Source of the DNA: Geminicoccaceae bacterium
Lineage (GTDB): Bacteria > Pseudomonadota > Alphaproteobacteria > Geminicoccales > Geminicoccaceae
NCBI GenBank assembly: GCA_020638465.1
Contig: JACKIM010000001.1
Coordinates: forward strand, 1,269,501 to 1,333,500
Length of the DNA stretch: 64,000 bases
Direction of reading: 5' to 3'
Of the stretch, positions 50,968 through 59,953 are shown in pieces; positions within the stretch are counted from its first letter, which is position 1; the number at the start of each line of letters is the position of its first letter. The translations under genes and the position numbers were made by a program. Under the pieces are notes generated by a model that did no database searches, had not been told where the DNA came from, and worked only from the letters and a program-made list of their open reading frames with translations.

Positions 50968-51426
50968 TCAAGGGGACGCGATGGAACCGTTGTTGGCCTT
51001 TGCAAGAGCGGCAGCCAGCTGACGGGTTCGCGCGAGCATGGAATAAAGACCGTTCTGCCGGCCGGGAGTAAGCATCCTGCCTAGGCCGATGCTCTCGAAC
51101 ACGCGTGTCTCACTGTCGGCAACAACCTGCGGCGGGCGATTGTCGTAGAGGCGCAGGACCAGGGCGATAAGTCCCTTGACGATGACGGCATCGCTGTCGG
51201 CCGTGAGGCGCATCTTGGCGCTGGTCATGTCGAGATCGGCGGTCAGCCATACCTGACTCTGGCAGCCGCGCACTCTCGATGCCTCCGTTTTCAATGCATC
51301 GTCCATTGCCGGCAGTTCCCTGCCGAGTTCGACGATATGCTCGATCACCTCGCGCGCATCCTCGAAGAACTCGAATTCCTCGATGATCGCGGCCTCTTCT
51401 TCGGCCAGTGTCGGCTGCTGCTGCAT
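50968..51426 (-). CDS. sufE: SufE-family sulfur acceptor protein
   Basis: This 152-residue protein accepts persulfide sulfur from the cysteine desulfurase SufS for iron-sulfur cluster assembly. The active cysteine is Cys55 in RVRGCQSQVWL, and IVELGRELPAMDDALKTEAS precedes it as in the family. I chose ATG 51426 (MQQQPTLAEEE) since the open frame up to 51531 adds an unrelated basic stretch. No other suf gene is near. Iron-sulfur supply is linked to lipA and the molybdenum enzyme biosynthesis of this region only in a general sense. Confidence 0.88.
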   Translation of the reverse strand: MQQQPTLAEEEAAIIEEFEFFEDAREVIEHIVELGRELPAMDDALKTEASRVRGCQSQVWLTADLDMTSAKMRLTADSDAVIVKGLIALVLRLYDNRPPQVVADSETRVFESIGLGRMLTPGRQNGLYSMLARTRQLAAALAKANNGSIASP

Positions 51427-51973
51427 TGCTGGATCGACGTCCCTCGTTCTCAAGCTGTGTCGCCGGTCATATGTTGCGATCCGCCGACGCGTCAATAAAG
51501 GAGCCGCCGCCGACCTGCCGGTGCCATACATCCTGACTCCCCGGCACGCCCCTCGATTGAGCCATCGGAACGGTGAAGAATGTTCCGAACGAGCGTAATT
51601 CAGGGCTGCGACCGTAACCGGTCGTGGAATTTTGATGTCAGGTTCGCGAGGAGCTGGGACGGCTTTGTCTGCACGGCGCTCACAGCTGGCGCGTTGGCTT
51701 GACGAACCGCCAGCTGGAGCCCGCGCTCACGGCGTTCCACTGATGTCGAACGAATATGGCGGACTGATCGAACGGCGCGAACCACGGCAACGCGTCCAGG
51801 GGGAGCAGATGGCCCCCCTCGAACACATACTGCATTACTTCCGCCTCGCCGGTCCCGCCGGCAATACCATGCCCACAGAAGCTGTGACCTCATTTCAAAA
51901 GGGGTCGCTCAGACAAGGATTGCTGGACCCAGACAACCCAGCCTCAGGCAACCGCGGCGCGTTTGAGTATTTT
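51427..51973. other. Gene-poor stretch between sufE and rpmF
   Basis: About 550 bases hold open frames on both strands but none with recognisable family features, a good ribosome site or consistent codon use. No tRNA-like or terminator structure was seen. It may contain the end of the rpmF transcript, the sufE promoter and decayed DNA. Confidence 0.4.
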
Positions 51974-52171
51974 TCAGTCGTCTTCGTCAATATCATTGGC
52001 TACGGTCAGGACTTGGCGTCCGCGATACATTCCGCTCTTGAGGTCGATGTGGTGAGGGCGGCGGAACTCACCGGAATCCTTGTCCTCGACGACCTGGGGC
52101 GCGGTCAAGGAGTCATGGGAGCGCCGCATGTCACGCTTGCTGCGGCTGACTTTCTTGCGTGGGACGGCCAT
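51974..52171 (-). CDS. rpmF: 50S ribosomal protein L32
   Basis: This 65-residue ribosomal protein begins MAVPRKKVSRSKRDMRRSHD, the standard L32 start. It lacks the zinc-binding cysteines of some L32 forms, as is normal in alphaproteobacteria. The usual neighbours (the DUF177/YceD gene upstream, plsX and fabH downstream) are absent, so rpmF stands alone here in gene-poor DNA next to an accessory region. Confidence 0.95.
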   Translation of the reverse strand: MAVPRKKVSRSKRDMRRSHDSLTAPQVVEDKDSGEFRRPHHIDLKSGMYRGRQVLTVANDIDEDD

Positions 52172-52589
52172 TGTTCAATCCTTTGGGCTTGATGCCTGCG
52201 AACCGACGTTGCAGGCGAGTTCATATCAGTTCAGGTTGTCGGGGCATCGACCGCCCACGACAAACGGCGCTCCAGAAATCTCGATCGGGAACGTCATCTC
52301 CTGCATGCTCATCTTCAGGCGCACGCTTCTTAAAGGATGAGGCGGCAAATCGTCAATCCATACCCCTGACGAATCGCACAGGGAGTTTTGTCCCGGTTTT
52401 CGGCGGACATGTCGACCTTGCTGGTTTCCCCGCCACACCCATGCATCACGAGACCGGTAATGTGCGGTTGTCTCGTTCGGAACGGATTTTCTTTTGCGCT
52501 ACAAGATTTTATGACACTGTAGAATTAAACATTTGTTAATTGCTAGCGATTATCCTCCGCCGGGACTCGGGATTGGCGGGGGATCGGGA
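52172..52589. other. Intergenic region between rpmF and the tad-like genes
   Basis: No gene was recognised in these 418 bases. They must carry the rpmF promoter on the minus strand and that of the TadE/TadG genes on the plus strand. The last 90 bases become AT-rich; TAGAAT at 52520-52525 could be a -10 element, but no well-spaced -35 element is clear. Confidence 0.35.
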
Positions 52590-53225
52590 TTGACGGTCAA
52601 CAACAATCGGGTTGTCGAAGATGAAAGGGGTGCCGTGGCCATCGAAATGGCTGTCGCATTCATCATCCTCGTGATCGTGTTACTTGGTCTGACCGAAGTT
52701 TGCATAGCAACGGTACAGCAAAAACAGGCTGACCATGCGTTTGACGTTTTTTCTGAATTGGTGATGTCACAACGGGATCCGATAAATTGTCAGGATCTTG
52801 ATAATTACTATCAAATGTCATTATCGACATTCCTTGCAGGAAATATTGGTAGTAATCTATACTCGAAAGCAAAAAATTCCGATAGTTTCAATAGTCAGGT
52901 ATTCGGCATTCGCGTCGCCGGTGTGGCATTTGAAAGAGCCAATGGCAATCGCGTGCAGGAAACGACGCTCTGGCAATCGCACTACAACACCAGTCATGCG
53001 TTTTCTGTCGGCAACTCGGACCTGATTCCCAAAAATCTTGAGAGCGAAGGAGAGTTTTATGTCGTTGTCGAGGGGGAAACCCGGCTACGCCCGATGTTCA
53101 GTTTCATCTTCGGAAACAAGGGCGATCTGATCGTCCACAATGTGCAACCGATTATTTCGGTGCCACGCTACCAGCCCGCCATCACGATGTCAGGCAGCCA
53201 AACCGGCACCTGCAGCCATCTGTAG
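52590..53225 (+). CDS. TadE/TadG-like pilus assembly protein 1
   Basis: The product has the TadE-like N-terminus EDERGAVAIEMAVAFIILVIVLLGLTE: an RGAVAIE processing-type motif and one membrane helix. A polar, extracytoplasmic domain of about 170 residues follows without recognised motifs. Start codon choice is uncertain: TTG 52590 after GGGGGATCGGGA, with the frame open back to 52533. It is the first of three related genes with lower G+C content than the surrounding core genes, which suggests acquisition. No tad secretion ATPase or prepilin genes lie in the window. Confidence 0.65.
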   Translation: MTVNNNRVVEDERGAVAIEMAVAFIILVIVLLGLTEVCIATVQQKQADHAFDVFSELVMSQRDPINCQDLDNYYQMSLSTFLAGNIGSNLYSKAKNSDSFNSQVFGIRVAGVAFERANGNRVQETTLWQSHYNTSHAFSVGNSDLIPKNLESEGEFYVVVEGETRLRPMFSFIFGNKGDLIVHNVQPIISVPRYQPAITMSGSQTGTCSHL

Positions 53226-53233
53226 TAGCACGA

Positions 53234-54871
53234 ATGAATATACCTTCAATTCGCTCTTATCTCCGGCGACTGCAGCAGGATTGTCGTGGTGTAGGCGTCA
53301 TTATGCTGGCCATCCTCCTCCCGGTTGTGCTGATGATCTGCTCGATCGCTGTTGATGGTCTCCAGGCTGTCGTCTTCAAGCAAAAATTGCAAAATGCAGC
53401 CGATGCGACAACATTGGCGGTCGCCAAGAAATCGGCAGTGAATGAACACATTTCTGTCAATGAACTAAAGAAATATGGAGAAGAATTCTTAAAAAGTCAA
53501 TTTCATGGAGTCTACAAGATCGATTCATTCATTGTGAATCCAGGAAATTCATCTGCAAGAATTGAATTGACTGGAAATGTTCGTGGAATATTTTCCAGTA
53601 TATTCAACGTAGAAATATTACGATATAAAGTGATTTCTGCAGCTGAATTTGACCGCATGAAGCTGGAAGTGGCTCTCGTTCTCGATAATTCCCGATCGAT
53701 CAGTGACGCTGAGCTGGCTGGTGTCAAGGCCGCCGCAAAGGAACTGGTCGACAGCCTGATGACGGTCAACGGTACGGGGTATAGTCGCCAGACCTTGATC
53801 TCGATAGTGCCGTTTGCCGGCACGGTGCGTCTGCCGCAGTCGGAGATGGGCGAATGGTGGATTGATCTCTATCAAGGTACCGCACCAAATCACCGTGACC
53901 ACATAAATCGGGTCAGCAAGTCCGTGCGCGGCGGGTCGCCGTACAACTGGAATCCGACGCGCGGAGAGCTCTTTGATCAGGTCTCGGACCAACGCTGGGC
54001 CGGGTGTGTCGAGCACCGGCAATACCCTTTCGATACACGGGATTTTCCCGCATTGAAGTGGGATCCGAGTACCTGGTTTCTGCCGTACTTTGCCTTTGAT
54101 ATCCCCGATATTGTCAAGGGCAAGCCGGTCGACAGGGTCGACTCGGCCAACAACAACTGGCTTGAGGATGACGGCGGTGTCTGCAGTGGCGGAGTACCAA
54201 GTGATTTTATGGAGAATGTTGATAACACGTGCAAGTATGGTGTACCCGGACAACCGGTAACCAGCAATAGCACAATGGCGGACCTGAAGGGTGACAGAAT
54301 TCGCCGGGGGCCGAATTTCTACTGCACGATGTCGCCATTGTTGCCATTGACCAGCAATCGCGACGAAATTTTTGCCGCACTCGATGCGATGGTCAATGAT
54401 CACATCAATGTGACCGACCTTACCATCGGTCTTACCTGGGGATGGCGTGCCCTGACGCCTTCACCGCCTCTCGATCAGTCGACCAGTGAAAATTTTGATA
54501 ACGATTCGCACAAAATACTGATCCTGATGACAGATGGAGCAAATGCTTCACCGGTTGCGGAGACCCGCAATTACGGCGCATGGGGATTTCCGAGCGATGG
54601 TCGCTTGGATCGCTCGCTCACGATCGATTCGAAAAATGAAGTCGTCAACGCATTTATGGATCGGCGTACCAGCGAAACTTGTAGCCATGCGAAATATGCA
54701 AATATCAAGGTAATTACAGTAAATTTCGGAACAAATGATGATGGAATTGAGCTTTTGCGGAACTGCGCATCGAGCCCTGCAGATTTCTATTTGGCGCCGG
54801 ATGTTAAAAGTTTAAATGACGTATTTCGGTCTATTTCCCAGTCAATTGGAACGCTTCGGCTGACGAAATGA
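53234..54871 (+). CDS. TadG-like protein with von Willebrand factor A domain
   Basis: This 545-residue protein has an N-terminal TadE/TadG-like helix (GVGVIMLAILLPVVLMICSIAVDG, then KLQNAADATTLAVAK, the Flp-pilus TadG pattern). From about residue 140 a von Willebrand factor A domain follows with a DNSRSIS metal-site motif (DxSxS) and a later LILMTDGANAS. Such proteins are thought to anchor or regulate Tad pili at the envelope. It is placed 8 bases after the first TadE-like gene and 7 bases before the third. The middle of the vWA region has a long insertion (about 210-380) rich in Asn, Asp and Pro. Confidence 0.8.
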   Translation: MNIPSIRSYLRRLQQDCRGVGVIMLAILLPVVLMICSIAVDGLQAVVFKQKLQNAADATTLAVAKKSAVNEHISVNELKKYGEEFLKSQFHGVYKIDSFIVNPGNSSARIELTGNVRGIFSSIFNVEILRYKVISAAEFDRMKLEVALVLDNSRSISDAELAGVKAAAKELVDSLMTVNGTGYSRQTLISIVPFAGTVRLPQSEMGEWWIDLYQGTAPNHRDHINRVSKSVRGGSPYNWNPTRGELFDQVSDQRWAGCVEHRQYPFDTRDFPALKWDPSTWFLPYFAFDIPDIVKGKPVDRVDSANNNWLEDDGGVCSGGVPSDFMENVDNTCKYGVPGQPVTSNSTMADLKGDRIRRGPNFYCTMSPLLPLTSNRDEIFAALDAMVNDHINVTDLTIGLTWGWRALTPSPPLDQSTSENFDNDSHKILILMTDGANASPVAETRNYGAWGFPSDGRLDRSLTIDSKNEVVNAFMDRRTSETCSHAKYANIKVITVNFGTNDDGIELLRNCASSPADFYLAPDVKSLNDVFRSISQSIGTLRLTK

Positions 54872-54878
54872 GGGAATC

Positions 54879-55385
54879 ATGAAGTTCATGAATTGCTTTG
54901 GAAGTTGCCGGGCGGGTATTGCGGCAATGGAATTCGCATTGACAGCTCCATTGTTTTTTTTGCTGGTCATGGGAATATTCGATACGGGTTTCTATTTTAT
55001 GCAAAAATGGGCACTAATTACAGGATTGGATCGTGCTCAGAGAGTTATTCAGACGGGAGAGATCCTCAAGACTCCAGCCTGGCGACGCGAGCTTTCATTT
55101 CGCGACCTGATTTGCAGGTCTCGACTTCTGCCGAATTGCGAAAAGAGAATTGTGACTCAAGTCCGCGAACTTGATGGTGCCTCAATGGAGAGCATGACGA
55201 GTGATGGGAAGGTCAATGCATCGGAAGGTCATTTCGTTGCCGGCAATCCCGGTAAGATCATGGGGGTTGAAGTCGTTTACCGGCTACCTCCCAGCTTTGT
55301 CGGGCCAATCCTGGAACAATCAAAAGGCCCCGACGGATCTGTCTACATCAATGCCATGACCATCTTCCGAACAGAGCCATACTAG
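54879..55385 (+). CDS. TadE-like pilus assembly protein 2
   Basis: This 168-residue pseudopilin-like protein has an N-terminal CRAGIAAMEFALTAPLFFLL stretch with glutamate at the fifth position of the mature-like helix, the TadE mark. The remaining part is polar with two cysteines (RDLICRSRLLPNCEK). It completes the TadE-TadG-TadE trio on one transcript and is followed after 24 bases by the target site of an IS66-type element. Confidence 0.75.
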   Translation: MKFMNCFGSCRAGIAAMEFALTAPLFFLLVMGIFDTGFYFMQKWALITGLDRAQRVIQTGEILKTPAWRRELSFRDLICRSRLLPNCEKRIVTQVRELDGASMESMTSDGKVNASEGHFVAGNPGKIMGVEVVYRLPPSFVGPILEQSKGPDGSVYINAMTIFRTEPY

Positions 55386-55409
55386 CCCGAAAAATTCATG
55401 AAGTTGCAA

Positions 55410-55417
55410 GCGAGTGC
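55410..55417. repeat. 8-bp target-site duplication of the ISBst12-like element (left copy)
   Basis: GCGAGTGC at 55410-55417 recurs exactly at 57154-57161 on the other side of the element. The perfect match shows a recent, clean insertion. Confidence 0.9.
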
Positions 55418-57153
55418 GTAACCGGTGCAAAAGTCCGGGCGATCAGACCTTGGCGGCGGTGACGAGCTGGGCGAGTGGTGGGATTTCTGTCGTGTATGGT
55501 ACGGCGAGTCGGTGGCCGAGGAGCTGGAAGAAGGAGACGTCGAGTTTCTGGCAGGTTTTCATGCAGCCGAGCAGGGTATCGCGTGCCTGACGGCCGGCAT
55601 CGGACCAGGTGCCGCCGGAGATCTTGCGTTTGGTGACGTGGCAGCGGATGTCGTTTTCCGAGCCGTTGGTGTGCAGGGGGATTTCGGGTCGGTCGAGGAC
55701 CAGGAGGAGTTCCGGTTTGCGGGCATGCAGGCGTGCGAGCAGGCGATCGAGGGTGGCGAAACCGGTCTTGCGCTTGAAGATGCGGTCGAAGCGGGCACGG
55801 AGCTGGGCAGCTCGCGACCTTTGCGGGGCTTGTTTGTAAGCCTTGAGATCGGCGTAGAACCACCAGACGAGCTGGCGGAGGAGATCGATGGCACGTCTTT
55901 GGCTTTCATTGAAGCCGACGAGCTTGTGGATCAGGCGCTCGGCATGAACCCAACAGAGTGCATGTTGGCCGACGCGGAACTGTCCGGCGCCATCGGAGAC
56001 GATGACGGTATCGTTCAGCAGACCGTGGTGGTGGATGCTGCCCCACAGTGCGGCCTCGGTGGCGATTTTGACCGGGTCGGGGTGAACATCGAGTTGATCG
56101 ATACCGAGTTCGCCCAGATGGGCCGAGAAGGCGCCGCGATCGGCGAATGTCCTGGTGTCATGCGCCTCCAGCCGGGCGATCACGGAGCCTGCCAGCGCAT
56201 GTTTGCGCATGTAGCTGAAGGCGTCGTCATTGAGGACATAACCGCCATGACCGGCGCGCAGCAGTTCGAGAAAATTCACCCGGCTCTTGGAAAACGTCGT
56301 CGCGAAGTGGGTGAAGCGGTCATCGCCGATCTGGGTGGTGAAGCCGTTTTTGGCGCCATGCCGGGCGCCGGTGTCATCGACGGTGATCCATTTCGCGCTC
56401 TCGAGACCGGCGCGGAACAGCTCCGTGGCCTCGTCATGCAAATCGCCTGGATCATTGTTCAACAGCCGGATGACCTGGCACTTGGAAATGACGATGCCGA
56501 TCTCGTTCAGCATCGCCGTCAAGCGTTCCGTCGTGACCTGGCCCTGGACGTGCTGCAGAATGATGAACCGCACCAGTTCAGGCCCGAAATGCCCGCACAA
56601 GCCCTGGGGCAACGGCGCTGTCACCGTTCGCCCGTCCGGCGTCATCCAGCGCTCCTGGCGATAGCGGATCACCCGGCTCTCCAGCCGCAGATCCTGCACG
56701 ACAAAATCCTCATACCCCTTGAACCGCGAGCCGGGCGGCGCCTCAACCCCGAGCTTCTGCTCCTCGCTCACCACAGGAACCCGCCGGCTGGCCTTCGACG
56801 AACCACCCCGCTTGCCCTTGCCGCCTCGCTTGCCTGTGGCCGTCGATGTTCCGGCCTTCGCTGCCATCCCCGACGGTTTGATCTTCGGCCGCCCTTTCAG
56901 CCCCTTGAGCCGGGCAATCTCATCCCGCAATGCTGCATTCTCCGCCTCCAGCAAAGCGACGCGCTCCAGCAGCGCCGCAACCAAATCGCGGAGATCATCA
57001 AGGCCGAGTGTGGCGAGGTTGGTGGCATTGGGCTTGGACATAACAAACTTGAATCACGTCCCATCGCTCTTGGGAATCGAGAACATATTCTTATTCCATG
57101 CGCGCAGATCAAGCCTCAAAAATCCAGTCCGCCCGGACTTTTGCACCGGTTAC
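55418..57153 (-). mobile_element. IS66-family (ISBst12-like) element, apparently intact
   Basis: The element is 1,736 bp with perfect 24-bp terminal inverted repeats beginning GTAACCGGTGCAAAAGTCCG (55418-55441 and the complement of 57130-57153), an intact transposase gene and an 8-bp duplication of GCGAGTGC. It is the only element in the window with all signs of recent activity. Removing it joins the TadE downstream region to the IS1380 remnant. Confidence 0.93.
55443..57041 (-). CDS. IS66-family transposase (single-gene ISBst12 type)
   Basis: This 532-residue transposase has an N-terminal leucine-zipper-like coiled coil (LVAALLERVALLEAENAAL), a basic linker, and a DDE-type catalytic domain with WITVDDTGARHG, VSDGAGQF, CWVHAERLIHKL and the late IPLHTNGSENDIRC carrying the catalytic glutamate. 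It needs no tnpA/tnpB partners, unlike the IS66 at 7-9.4 kb. The frame is full length, without interruption. Confidence 0.92.
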   Translation of the reverse strand: MSKPNATNLATLGLDDLRDLVAALLERVALLEAENAALRDEIARLKGLKGRPKIKPSGMAAKAGTSTATGKRGGKGKRGGSSKASRRVPVVSEEQKLGVEAPPGSRFKGYEDFVVQDLRLESRVIRYRQERWMTPDGRTVTAPLPQGLCGHFGPELVRFIILQHVQGQVTTERLTAMLNEIGIVISKCQVIRLLNNDPGDLHDEATELFRAGLESAKWITVDDTGARHGAKNGFTTQIGDDRFTHFATTFSKSRVNFLELLRAGHGGYVLNDDAFSYMRKHALAGSVIARLEAHDTRTFADRGAFSAHLGELGIDQLDVHPDPVKIATEAALWGSIHHHGLLNDTVIVSDGAGQFRVGQHALCWVHAERLIHKLVGFNESQRRAIDLLRQLVWWFYADLKAYKQAPQRSRAAQLRARFDRIFKRKTGFATLDRLLARLHARKPELLLVLDRPEIPLHTNGSENDIRCHVTKRKISGGTWSDAGRQARDTLLGCMKTCQKLDVSFFQLLGHRLAVPYTTEIPPLAQLVTAAKV

Positions 57154-57177
57154 GCGAGTGCAGACTAACCGTTTGTT

Positions 57178-57545
57178 ATGGCGTATGATTCTGGTGCTTG
57201 GGCAGTTTCACAGCCGACAACGGAGCTTGCGCTCGCCATGGCCGAAGATATGCCGCTTTTTACGGGATTGTCACCTGTTGATGGCAAGGCGGTGCGGGTT
57301 GCGTTTGACGGTGGGCGGCTGGCGGGATGTATTGAGGATCCACGTCGTCCGGACCGGATCGTGCATGATCTGGCTTCGATGATCCGCTTTCGGGCACTGA
57401 TGATTGCTGCCGGCTACGCAGATGCCAATGACTGCGAGCGGTTGCGCACCGATCCTGCATTCAAACTGGCGGTTGGCCGGTTGCCCGAGAGCGGGCGCGA
57501 CCTGTGCTCGCAGCCGACCATGACCCGGCTTGAGAACCTGCCTAG
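57178..57545 (+). pseudogene. IS1380-family transposase remnant with internal deletion
   Basis: The segment LFTGLSPVDGKAVRVAFDGG, followed by CIEDPRRPDRIVHDLASMI and AAGYADANDCERLRTDPAFK up to SQPTMTRLENLPSR, is the N-terminal part of IS1380-type transposases. About 25 residues are missing between DGGRL and the CIEDP segment, and the protein is cut after LENLPSR, where the sequence changes into the IS1634 end. The frame stays open to 57615 by chance. It is a dead fragment. Confidence 0.85.
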
Positions 57546-57789
57546 CCGCAATTCCGTTCACTTTATAATGACGATGGTCGGTTTTTGCTGTTTCGGGTTG
57601 TATGGTCCGGCCTGAGTTTGCGGTGAATGGGCATGTTTGGCGTGGTTTCTCGGTGATCTTCGTCAGCAAGCTGTTGAAAATGTTGAATTTGGTTTTCGTC
57701 GGTGGTGGATTTTCGTCGAAAAACATGTGGGCACACGAATTGATGTTTTCTGGCTTTTCGGGGCGGTCAAACATGCTATTGTCGTGGGC

Positions 57790-58727
57790 ATGTACTTGCG
57801 AACGACCAGGCGGCGGAACAGGGATGGCAGCGAGGTGTGCTACTACGCGCTCGCCGAGAACCACCGCCATCCGGAAAAGGGCCATGTCGAGGCCCGGGTG
57901 GTGCATAGCTTCGGCCGTGCCGACAAGCTGGACCGGGCGGTGCTCGAGCGGCTGGTGGCCAGCATCCGGCGGGTTCTGGCCGAGGAGAAGGGCGAGCTGG
58001 TGGTCGAAGGCGGCGGTGCTGGCGCAATCGAGATCGAGGCGGTTTTCGAGCTCGGTGTTATCCATGTGGTCAAGGCGCTGTGGGAACAGTTGGGCATTGG
58101 TGCGGCGATCACCTCCAGGATCGAGCAGAACAAACTGAAAGCACCGCATCTGGCGGCGTTGCTGGCGATGGTTGTACAACGTCTGGCACGGCCGGGCTCG
58201 AAGCTGGCCTGTCATGAGCATTTTCTGGATCGGGTATGGCTGCCGGAGGCCAAGGATCTCGCCTTGGGGCAGCTTTACCGGGCACTCGACCTTCTTGCCG
58301 AGCATGGCGACGCCATCGAACGCGAGGTGTTCTGGAACAGCGTCGATCTGTTCAAGCTGGATGTGGATCTGGTCTTTTATGACGCCACCACCGCCTGGTT
58401 CGAGACCGATGAGGAGGATGTTGCCAGCCACGAGTGGCGCGGGCTGCAGTTCGAACCGCTTCGAAAGCGCGGTCATTCCAAGGAGGGCCGCGACAACGAC
58501 CCGCAGATCGTGATTGCTCTTGCCGTGACGCGCGAAGGCGTGCCGGTCCGTTCCTGGATCTTTCCCGGCAATACGCCCGACGTCACCACCGTGCAGAAGG
58601 TCAAGGACGATCTGCGCGAAATGCGGCTGGGACGGACGCTGTTTGTTGGTGATGCCGGCATGTACTCCAGGGGCAATCTCGAAGAGCTGGCCAAAGGTGC
58701 CGGTAAATACATTCTCGCCACGCGGAC
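57790..58727 (+). pseudogene. IS1634-family transposase, 3'-truncated by IS256
   Basis: The product begins MYLRTTRRRNRDGSEV, the standard IS1634 start, and continues with the family features KLDVDLVFYDATTAWFE, RGHSKEGRDNDPQI and LFVGDAGMYSRGN up to KYILATRT. There the reading runs into an IS256 terminus and the last third of the transposase is missing. The open frame upstream to 57637 is not part of the protein. The left end of the element should lie within 57546-57789, a stretch in which I see no other gene. Confidence 0.88.
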
Positions 58728-59920
58728 CTGTCCGAAATTTCGTGTACGGGCGATGATGATGGAAAGAGAGGAACCATCACATGCCAGCACGCAAGAAGCC
58801 TACGCAACGTGAGCGACTGATCGACCAGTTGCTTGTTGGGCAAGATCCCTCGACGCTGTTCGACAAGGGAGGATTGCTTGATGAGCTCAAACGGCAATTG
58901 GCCGAGCGGGTGTTGAACGCCGAGATGGATCATCACCTGGCTGGCGAAGCGAGCGAGGGGAAATCCAACAGCCGCAATGGCTACAGCTCCAAGACGGTGA
59001 TCACGGACAGTGGCAAGTTCGGGATTGCGGTGCCACGTGACCGGTTATCGACCTTTGATCCGCAGCTCATCGCGAAATATCGCCGGCGACTGCCGGGCTT
59101 CGACGAAAAGATCATCTCGATGTACGCCCGCGGCATGACGGTCAGGGAGATCCGCGGTCATCTGGACGAGATTTATGGCGTTGACGTCTCCCCCGAGCTG
59201 ATCAGTGCCGTGACCGACGACATCCTGGACGAGGTTGCCGAATGGCAGAACCGGCCGCTGGAAAGCCTTTATCCGCTGGTCTTTTTCGATGCCTTGAGGG
59301 TCAAGATCCGCGACGAGGGGATGGTCCGCAACAAGGCGGTCTATGTCGCGCTCGGCGTTCGGCTCGACGGCCAGAAGGAGATCCTCGGGCTCTGGATCGA
59401 ACAGACAGAGGGCGCGAAATTCTGGCTGCGGGTGATGAACGAGCTGAAAAACCGGGGCATCGAGGATATCCTGATCGCGATCGTCGATGGCCTGAAGGGG
59501 TTTCCGGAGGCGATCACGGCCGTGTTCCCGCAGACCCAGGTCCAGACCTGCATCGTTCATCTGATCCGCAACTCATTGGATTTCGTCAGCTACAAGGACC
59601 GCCGGGCCGTCGCCGCCGAGCTGAAGACCGTCTACCGGGCCAAGGACGCCGACGCCGGAATGGCGGCGCTGGAGGCGTTCGATGCTGGAATTTGGGGGCA
59701 AAAATACCCGGCCATTGCCATGTCCTGGCGTCGCAACTGGCAGGCCGTCATTCCGTTCTTCGCCTTTGCCGACGACGTTCGCCGGATCATCTACACCACC
59801 AACGCGATCGAAGCCCTGAACAGCAAACTGCGCCGCGCGGTGCGAACCCGTGGTCATTTCCCGAATGACGAGAGCGCCATGAAGCTGCTCTTCCTGGTCT
59901 TGAACCTGGCCGAAAAGGAG
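58728..59920 (+). mobile_element. IS256-family element, copy 1 (3' end lost)
   Basis: The left end (ACCTGTCCGAAATTTCGTGT) lies inside the IS1634 transposase and differs at a few bases from the terminus of copy 2. The right end is missing: copy 2 begins directly after position 59920. From 58740 the sequence equals copy 2 with an offset of 1,197 bp and only two visible substitutions in the shared part. Confidence 0.85.
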
Positions 59921-59953
59921 GGGCCTGTCAGGAATTTCGTGTACGGGCGATGA
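58781..59953 (+). pseudogene. IS256-family transposase, C-terminus replaced
   Basis: The first 380 residues match copy 2 apart from one substitution (valine for alanine in AERVLNAEMD). The DDE domain segments DALRVKIRDEG, IVDGLKGFPEAI and the late IYTTNAIEALNSKLR are present. After AEKE the last native residues are replaced by GPVRNFVYGR, which is translated from the inverted repeat of copy 2. The missing end (about 26 residues in copy 2) probably makes it inactive or weak. Confidence 0.9.
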
